Part shown: in pieces, positions 57,601 through 64,000 of the stretch | Layout: each line of letters begins with the position of its first letter | Position numbering within the stretch: the stretch's first letter is position 1 | Assembly: GCA_938743325.2 (NCBI GenBank) | Contig: OW568867.1 | Coordinates: 62,001-126,000, forward strand | Source of the DNA: Pycnococcus provasolii | Lineage: Eukaryota > Chlorophyta > Pseudoscourfieldiophyceae > Pseudoscourfieldiales > Pycnococcaceae | DNA: 64,000 nt | Reading direction: 5' to 3' | Made by a program: the position numbers and the translations under genes | The notes under the pieces: generated by a model | Told to the model about the DNA's origin: nothing | The model's database searches: none | The model's input: the letters and a program-made list of their open reading frames with translations, nothing else

Positions 57601-59685
57601 TGGCGTCTGCTCGCACGTGCAAATCGTATCGTGTGCGGCAAGATGTTCAGTCGCGTGCTTGACACGGCTGCACGCGAAGACGCCAAGGAAATTCCCAAAA
57701 CCATGGTTCCCCTCCTTCTGCTGAGCAAGATTCGCGTATCCGTAGAGTGCGCGCGCACAGCAAGCCTCGCAGAAAGTGCAATCGACGGGTCAGACTACCG
57801 CGCCTTTGCGCGTGTGCAGGGCATTGGCAAAACTCGCACAGATGCCGTGGCAAGGCTTCTTGGTCCGGACAATGCGCAGGAGCGCGCATTTGCGGGCCTG
57901 TACGAGTCGGCGATGATTTGGGATGAAGAGCCGAGCTTTCGAGATCTTTGGCGAGATGCGCGCGCAGCCGTTGGCGAGCCAATGGCGGCTTCTAATGACC
58001 ATGATCAGGCTAGCACTAGCGCGGAAGAGCTGCGCGATTTGTCGCCCGTGGAGGTACATCTGCTCGTGCTTCGCGCAAGATGCAGCGGTGAGATGGGTCT
58101 TGCGCTGCTTCGCAAGGCGCGTCGTGAAGCTGTGATGCACTTCGAGCGCGAAGATGGCGGCGAGGATGGCTCTGACGCTGAAGAAGATAACGCAAGACGC
58201 GAGCAGGGTATGGCGGAGCTGCAATTTGCCGCGAGCCTGCTGGAGCAGGCTGCTGAGGTGCTTTGGCTTCTGCGCGATCGCGTCGAGTCTGTGTGTGCGC
58301 AGCCTGGCGATGCATGGATCACAGGATTTGACGAAGATGCCCCGGAGATTGTGCAAACCCTCGCCAAGAGCTGCGGTGGATGCCTTCATTTGCTCCCTGC
58401 AATGCACGACGTTGATATTCTCCTGCCGTCTATGCTTGTGGACGTGAGCCGGTACTACGGCGCAGCTTACACGTGCTTCCGTGACGCAGAACGGTTCGTG
58501 GGAATGCCGCTCGTGCTCGGCGAGCACGGCGGTGTCTCGCTCACGCGTTACTTGTGGCGTGCTGCGGAGGCTGCGCGCATGGCGGATGAGTCGGTTGATG
58601 TGCAGCGCGGGGAATCCATTGACGCGTACGCGATTGGTACCACAGGCGTCCAGAGGCTGATTTGCAATCGCTGGATGGTAGAGTGGCTTGGCACGTCTCT
58701 AGCGCACGTGCCCGCGCATCTTGGTGTCAAGCTCGAGCCATCTGAGGCAAATGACATGGTTGTTGACGACTACGCGCGCAAGTCGCTGCTCCGGCAAAAA
58801 TACCAGCGCGATTACGTGCGCTGTCTCGATGCGGCTTTCCAGCGCACGACCGCGGACATTCCCGCGCCAGTGTCAGCTGTGCGCTCCGGTGCAGCGAGCC
58901 GGTTTGCAGTGGAGGCTGCTCTCCAACTAGCTTCGCCGCCACCGATGGCGCACCGAGTCGTTGATCACAGCCTGTATGCGTCGATTGCCGACGTGGTGCC
59001 GCTCATGCTGCACGCTGGCGTGGCACTCACGGAGCTCGGCTTTGAGTTGTGCACCTATGGCGGCTACGCCGAGAGCGCCGAAGTGGATTCCTCTCGCTCG
59101 CGTTCGAATGAGGAGGAACTCGACGATCCTCTCGAGGTGCTCGCGCTCGCGATGAAGTCATTCGACAAGGCGATGAAGACATTGCGCGATCGTGATGGGG
59201 ACCTACCACCCGGGGAGTCGTCGCCCATTTTGCGACAGCAGCGCCGTGCCCGCGTTATCTACGGCATTGCGCTTGGCCTGAGCGGCTTTCCCGAGAGCTC
59301 AAACCGTGCGCTCGTGGATGCTGTTCCTCAGCTGAAGTTTGCAAGTGAGGAGGAGGACGACGAGGCAGATCTTATCATTGAATTTGCCAAGGAGAGGATC
59401 TACTTCAACGACCAATACATCGCATCGCTGGAGAGGAAACGAAGAGACATGGAAGAAATGCTGGCGATCGAGAAAAAGTATGCCGTCGACGGCGACGAAC
59501 TAGGCTTGGCGCTCACGACCTGCAAGCTCGCCGTGATACTCGTCAAGACGGGTGACGTTGAACGCGCAAAACAACTTCTCGACAACTGCGGCGGAGAGAT
59601 CGCGGCGGCGGGTGAGCCTTACGTGAACGAGCTCAAGTATGCTGTTGACATGTGCGAGTCCTATGACAGATTTTCACAAGTGTAA
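54163..59685 (+). CDS. Very large alpha-helical protein of unknown function
   Basis: The 1840-residue single-exon protein has a disordered N-terminal 200 residues with an acidic Glu run and a poly-Pro run (about 128-165). The remaining 1600 residues are almost entirely helical, rich in Ala, Arg and Glu. TPR-like pairs are visible, such as HCMLSTGALLFALRRYSEAA with EFLGAAHEGFHAWHY, and ALTTCKLAVILVKTGDVERA with KQLLDNCGGEI near the C-terminus. No catalytic or membrane motif is evident. An alpha-solenoid scaffold is the best description; I do not recognise a family. ATG 54163 (MSAARPSS) begins the first long ATG-started frame. Its size makes it the largest gene in the window. Confidence 0.7.
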
Positions 59686-59814
59686 TATCGTAATTAAACT
59701 GCGAACCACAAAAAAAACCTCCGTTGAATAAAATAGAATTCTCCATATCTCCCCATCCGCAGACTAGAGCAAGAGGGGTGGTGGTAAGTCGGATAAAGAA
59801 GAACACACATATTT

Positions 59815-60361
59815 CTACATGACGACGCGGCTAACGGCATGTTTCCAAACAATCTTGCTAGCCTCGTACGCCCAAGCTTCTACGAAGAGCGCGCATGCTA
59901 CGGCATTTGCGTTCGCAGCTCCGCTCTCCACGATGTCTGATGCGCGTGTGGGCGCGTCAACGCTAAGAACATTTTCCTTTGGTTTCTTTCCAAACGCCAA
60001 CGTCGTCCTTCCCAAATTGGCGTCATCGTCGGGTGGCGAAACATAGCGCTTCATTTCGTTCATCATCTCCTTCGTGAGCGTTCGCGGCGGCTCGCCCACA
60101 GGTACGAACGCCGGCGCTTCTCCGGGCGTCACTTCGCCAGCGAGTAGACTAAGCAGCGCGGCTAGGCATTCCGCCTCCTCTTCCTCAGCCACCTTCCCGC
60201 CAGCGCTAGCCTTCTTCGTGTCGCGCGCACGCCAAGCCACACCCTTATCGGATCGAAACCACTTCAACTGCTTACGAGCCAAAGTACGCGTCGCGGTACG
60301 CACCGACTCGCGGCAGGCGCGTAATGCCTCGATTGATGATGGTTTGAGTGCGCACGGCACG

Positions 60362-60393
<32 letters not shown>

Positions 60394-61848
60394 GTAGGCG
60401 GCAGCGCGCCGTCGGAGATACCACCTGATGCGCTCGTCAAGGTACGCGAGAGCCTGCCGGTATCCAACCGCACGCGCAACAGGCTGTGCATCCGCCTCCG
60501 GTCCAGCTGCGGACTCCGCATCGTCTGCGGTGACAGGTGCTGCCCAAGGCGGCGATGCGTCGCACTTCGCCGCCTCATGCACCCACGAACCTAGCGTCCA
60601 AGAACGTGAGATTTTTGCAGAAATGAGCTCGCACGCGGGTGAGTACGAATCGACAGCGGTATCGTCGAGTGCCACGAGCCGTTCGTATATAAGAGCACTC
60701 TCGCCGAGAAGGGCTCGTCTCGGATCCACCGCCACGCCAAGCTCTCGCCACGTGCGAGCTGCCTGCACAACTTTCGTCGCATGCTGCCGCAGGCTACCGT
60801 CATTATCTGGCGTGCTGATTGTATCTCCTCTCTCTGGTCCAAGGAAGAGGCGATCCACACGCCTGTCTAGGCTAGCGTACAGATGAGGGCGATCGACGGG
60901 GCACAGCTGCACGCAGTGCCATTTAATGCCATCTGTGTTGTTATTGACCTCGTCAGTCGACGCGCCGCCGTCGCCGCTGTTTCTTTTACCCTGCTCAACA
61001 CTTCCACCCGCTTTGGACATGGCCCACGGCTTCCCAGATGCCGAGACAATCTGCACGGCGCGCTCGAGTCGGTAATAGTCGTTTCGCCTCACTTCGCGAA
61101 ATAGCGCCGCGCTGTCCGGGTCGCCTAGGTCGTCGAGCACGCGTGTTACCGCGTCCCACTGTGCGTTGGCGTCGCCGCCAGCACGCACAGCCTCCGCTTT
61201 TGCAGCCTGAATCAAGTTTCTCGCGTGCGCAGCACTTTCCGCGGTTCGTTCCGGGCCGCTAGGCGGTCCGTGAAGCAGAAAGTTGACGTAGAACGACGTT
61301 CCTCCCACCACCACGGGCACGCCACCTCGCTCGACGACTTCGTTGGCCAGCGTTGCCGCTTGTTCGATGAAAATACCGGCGGAGAAGCGTGAGCTAGGGT
61401 CCGTCGCCGTTTGTCTTCTCGGAAGGTCCATGACGTCGATGAGATGGTGCGGCACGCCAACGCGTTCTTCGAGCGGCATCTTGTTCGTTCCGACGTCCAG
61501 CTCGCGGTACACTTGCATGGAGTCTGCGGAGATGACCTCGCCGGGCACGCCTGCGTGCTCTCTCAGCAGGAGGCACAGCCTAACAGCGACGTCGCTCTTG
61601 CCCACTCCGGTCGGTCCAGTGATGATGACACCTTGTTTTGGTGTTTGTTTGATGCGCGACGCGAGATGGGCGCAGGACGCTGACGCTGACGCTGAGGCGG
61701 AGTGACGTTGCTGTGACGTAGCCGCTGAGCTGACGCGTCGCAGGGCTGAGAAGAGCGCGGAGCAGAGGCAGATCCTGGACGTGCACTTCTTCATGAGACT
61801 TCGAGGTGACATTGCTGGGCGAGACGACAGACCGACGAGGCGCGTCAT
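59815..61848 (-). CDS. tRNA dimethylallyltransferase (MiaA/Mod5 family), organelle-targeted
   Basis: The 677-residue protein has the IPPT core: P-loop VIITGPTGVGKSDVA, VISADSMQVYRELDVGTNKM, VPHHLIDVMD and VPVVVGGTSFYVNFLLHG. The RNDYYRLERAVQI segment and the C-terminal LAYLDERIRWYLRRR and TLARKQLKWFRSDKG regions follow. It adds dimethylallyl to A37 of tRNAs reading UNN codons; in plants this also feeds cis-zeatin. A Ser/Arg-rich presequence (MKKCTSRICLCSALFSALRR) suggests mitochondria or plastid. Several acidic or Gly-rich insertions make it longer than bacterial MiaA. No C-terminal C2H2 finger is seen. ATG at 61848 is used; 61794 is an alternative. A telomere-like array starts 69 bases upstream. 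Confidence 0.88.
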
Positions 61849-61916
61849 TCTTGATGGCAAGGGGAAAAGCCCACTCAAAATGGGTAAAAGGTGGTGCGAC
61901 GGGGTGCGGCCGGCGG

Positions 61917-61982
61917 CTAACCCTAACCCTAATGATAGCCCTAATGCTAACCCTAACCCTAACATAAACCCTAACCCTAACC
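61917..61982. repeat. Interstitial telomere-like repeat
   Basis: About nine CCCTAA units with a few variants (TGATAGCCCTAATG, CATAAA) upstream of the minus-strand tRNA dimethylallyltransferase gene. Translated in the gene's frame, it would give a meaningless Leu-Gly run. Confidence 0.9.
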
Positions 61983-62313
61983 GCTCCAGAATCCAGATGT
62001 CTGCTTTGCCCTGAAATGGAACCGATGAACCTGGTAGGGTAGAATTCGCAAGATGAGTTTTGGAGGCTGAAAAGGTTGCGGAACTCCACCACGGGACGGA
62101 CTCCTTCCCCTAGCTAGGTGACTGAGTTCCGGAATGGCGGAATCCACCGGCGCAACATGAGGTATTGAGGTTGGTTTTGTGTGGCATTGTTTTAAAACCT
62201 TTATTAGGTGGATTCAGGTGGTCAATTGTGATTAAGAGAGGATCGTTTTCTTGTACTGTCTGACTGTGGAGGTGCGTGAAAACTGAAAAGGCGGGTAACG
62301 ATTTACTCTATGG

Positions 62314-62337
62314 ATAGTAGGAAGGCCTTCCTACTAT
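62314..62337. repeat. 24-bp perfect palindrome
   Basis: ATAGTAGGAAGG followed directly by its reverse complement, with no spacer. It lies in intergenic DNA, about 470 bases from the nearest start codon. Confidence 0.9.
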
Positions 62338-63202
62338 GCATTACGACACGTAATAAGGGAGGCTGGTAGGAAATACTGGTGCCCATAGTTCTCTACCTAT
62401 ACGAGAAGGACGCACGTGGTCACGTCAGTTGTCGTGCGGGCGAATCCACGGAAAAAGGAAAGTGACGCCATCGAAGTGAAAAGTGACGCCACGCATCACA
62501 CAAGCGTGATGCAGGTCCAGTCACCCATCTCATCCGGGAACCTGTCTTGCATGGGCCGGCTTCCCCCCAGTGAAACCGTTATCGCTTCGGTGCATTGGGA
62601 GTGAGGAATTAGCGCTGAAGCATTTGTATGGGACTGGTGCAAGACCACTGGTGCAAGACCAGGGACAGGTCCCCACTCCAACGGAGGGTTTACTACCTGG
62701 GCAAAAACTGGTGCAGACTAAATTCACGTTGCAAGAGTTGAATATTTCTAGGAAGTACGACCTGAGTGCCCGTATTCCCGTACCGGGCCGTGTCCCATTC
62801 CCGCCCATTCCCCTGCCATTCCCCTGCCATTTTCGCGCGCGTCGACCGCTGTTGACGCATCCTTCCTGGGCACGTCGTCATCAAGCCGAGCAGATTTCGC
62901 GAGCCATCACGCAACCTCTCGCCGACGCCGTCGTCTTTGGGACAACCGATAGCGTTGCAGGCGTCGTCAACGGCTAGTCAGGAACAGTCGCATTCAACCT
63001 CCTCGACGCTCAAGCAACAAATGTACAAAATTGCGCCGCACCTGCCATCAAATACGAGTACGTTGTCGAGGTGTGCCGCGGGAAGATTGACGCCGATATT
63101 CGCACCACCCTGCCTCCTCGCGGGAGCCAGACTCTGGAATGCCGTCGGCGGGACGACGTACTCGGCACCCAGCTGTGCGGAGTTCGTGAGTAGGAGTTCG
63201 TG

Positions 63203-64000
63203 ATGGTGGACAGCTTCGGCGTGAAGAGCGTGAAGCCTGGAGTGGTGTCCATCACCGTAACGCCGGACAACGACGCTCCTATGGTGATGTTCGCATCCAA
63301 CCCGCAGGTGGTGTACGACAGCATTGCTATCTTGGCGCCGATGACGCTCGTGGACGTCGACGGCAAGAACGATCGCTTCACCGTCACGCTGTCGAGCCCG
63401 AACAGCCACCTCGCGGCGTCGGACTCGGACTGCGCTCCCATATTGCCGGACTTTGACGCGTTCGAGACGTGCATGTCGTCGAAGCCTGACAAGCTCACGA
63501 TCACCGGGTCGATGCTTGACATCAACGCGAAGCTGACGAGCGTCCTGCTGTTCAACCCACTCAAGCAGGACACCGTCGTCGCGGTGACGGCGACCGACAG
63601 CGGTTCGCCCGTGCGCTCGAGCACGACGGAGTTGGGAATCACCGTGAACATTTTGCCCATTCGACTGGCAATGTTCTCACCCAACGGATTGGGTATGGAC
63701 CTGTACTGGAGGTACCCGTCGTCGTTCGTTGCGGAGAACCCTACGAAGGACTGCTCGGCTCTCTTCGTCGCCGAGACGGTGGGCAAGCTTGGATACGCGC
63801 CAACGTGCGAGTTCACGACGAACAAGGTGCTGCACGTCCAGTTCGGGCTACGTGCGACGGTGCTGCCGTCGGACGACCTCGTCACGTTGACCAACTCCGT
63901 GCAGCTCACGTGCAACAGCGCGGAGATTTTGGACGGATGCGCGAACGGCCCGGTGGAGAACTCGATGACTGTTCAGGCACGTATCCCGTACAACGCGATT
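63203..64000 (+). CDS. Cadherin-like/Ig-like repeat extracellular protein, cut by right edge
   Basis: An open frame runs from ATG 63203 to the window end (266 codons, no stop). Beta-strand repeats of the cadherin-like kind are visible: VVSITVTPDNDAP, then TLVDVDGKNDRFTVTLSS, LTITGSMLDINAKLTSVLLF and DTVVAVTATDSGSP. Cys pairs follow in the later part. Such modules build large adhesion or cell-wall proteins. The true start is uncertain. EFVMVDSFGVKS just before and across the ATG looks like the end of a preceding repeat, so coding probably begins upstream, either through an intron ending at the AG at 63192-63193 or in a damaged 5' part. The opposite-strand frame here is a shadow. Confidence 0.65.
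   Translation, partial: MVDSFGVKSVKPGVVSITVTPDNDAPMVMFASNPQVVYDSIAILAPMTLVDVDGKNDRFTVTLSSPNSHLAASDSDCAPILPDFDAFETCMSSKPDKLTITGSMLDINAKLTSVLLFNPLKQDTVVAVTATDSGSPVRSSTTELGITVNILPIRLAMFSPNGLGMDLYWRYPSSFVAENPTKDCSALFVAETVGKLGYAPTCEFTTNKVLHVQFGLRATVLPSDDLVTLTNSVQLTCNSAEILDGCANGPVENSMTVQARIPYNAI

Larger units (their letters stand above)
61849..63202. other. 1.35-kb intergenic region before the right-edge gene
   Basis: It contains the telomere-like array (61917-61982), a 24-bp perfect palindrome (62314-62337) and a 14-base direct repeat ACTGGTGCAAGACC twice (about 62633-62660). CCCATTCCC repeats lie near 62795-62830. From about 62900 the plus-strand frame shared with the right-edge gene looks partly coding but has TAG codons at 62975 and 63191. 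Confidence 0.5.

Noticed and set aside
61849-61965. Leu-Gly-rich N-terminal extension of the tRNA dimethylallyltransferase
   Set aside because: It is the translation of the telomere-like repeat and lacks an ATG start, so it is not part of the protein.
14903-61982. Telomere-like arrays as chromosome ends or fusion points
   Set aside because: Each array is under about 125 bp, degenerate, and flanked on both sides by ordinary genes.
63010-63915. 301-codon open frame on the minus strand
   Set aside because: The plus strand shows clear cadherin-like strands and typical codon use, so this is a shadow.
1-64000. tRNA, rRNA, snRNA genes, transposons or viral relics
   Set aside because: No cloverleaf with a GTTCGANTC-type arm, no transposase, reverse transcriptase or integrase motif, and no long terminal repeats were seen by eye. 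A covariance-model scan was not possible.

Overview
The window is nuclear DNA from a small-genome eukaryote, most likely a green alga. Genes lie on both strands with short gaps, and most are single-exon. Four lineage clues point to Viridiplantae. A plastid ribosomal protein bS6 is encoded here behind a transit peptide. A SIZ1-type SUMO ligase combines SAP, PHD-like and SP-RING regions. A homeodomain of plant ZF-HD character is present, and plant-type telomere-like repeats (CCCTAA and CCCTAAA) recur between genes. Mitochondrial uS7 and complex I subunit NDUFS3/Nad9, organelle-encoded in many green algae, are nuclear here. I cannot name the species; a prasinophyte-grade alga with a reduced mitochondrial genome would fit.

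Layout. 0-14 kb: a partial gene at the left edge, a GST-like protein, mitochondrial uS7, a DUF1295 membrane enzyme, TRAP-alpha (SSR1) with one intron, a long gene that fuses a DFRP1/ZC3H15-type protein to an ABCF2/ARB1-type ATPase, a zinc-binding unknown, a GNAT acetyltransferase and an amidase. 14-28 kb is rich in mitochondrial genes: a TRIC-like channel, TypA/BipA GTPase, NDUFS3, a GH125 enzyme, a MORN protein, NDUFA5 (three exons), an ICP55/XPNPEP3-type peptidase, a dienelactone-hydrolase-like protein and QCR8 (two exons). 28-42 kb: a BT1-family transporter, plastid bS6, an epimerase-fold protein, an 84-residue three-exon membrane protein, a coiled-coil protein, a TPR/methyltransferase-like protein, an aldo/keto reductase, a plastid unknown and SIZ1. 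42-64 kb: a protein with nine 36-residue repeats, its divergent neighbour, a short-chain dehydrogenase, a long coiled-coil protein, a ZF-HD-like factor, an 1840-residue orphan, tRNA dimethylallyltransferase and the start of a cadherin-like extracellular protein at the right edge.

The genes are arranged mostly as alternating divergent and convergent pairs. Complex I, complex III, presequence trimming and organelle translation are all represented, but no operon-like pathway is visible. No mobile element, viral relic, CRISPR array, tRNA or rRNA was recognised.

The most notable observations are the DFRP1-ABCF2 fusion, telomere-like repeats placed repeatedly in promoter gaps, a recurrent TACGATAG octamer between genes, long perfect palindromes (one inside an intron), and a near-identical 108-bp coding minisatellite. 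Start codons were chosen as the first plausible ATG; several of the longest open frames begin at non-ATG codons and were shortened. Splice sites are read by eye from GT/AG context and protein continuity.
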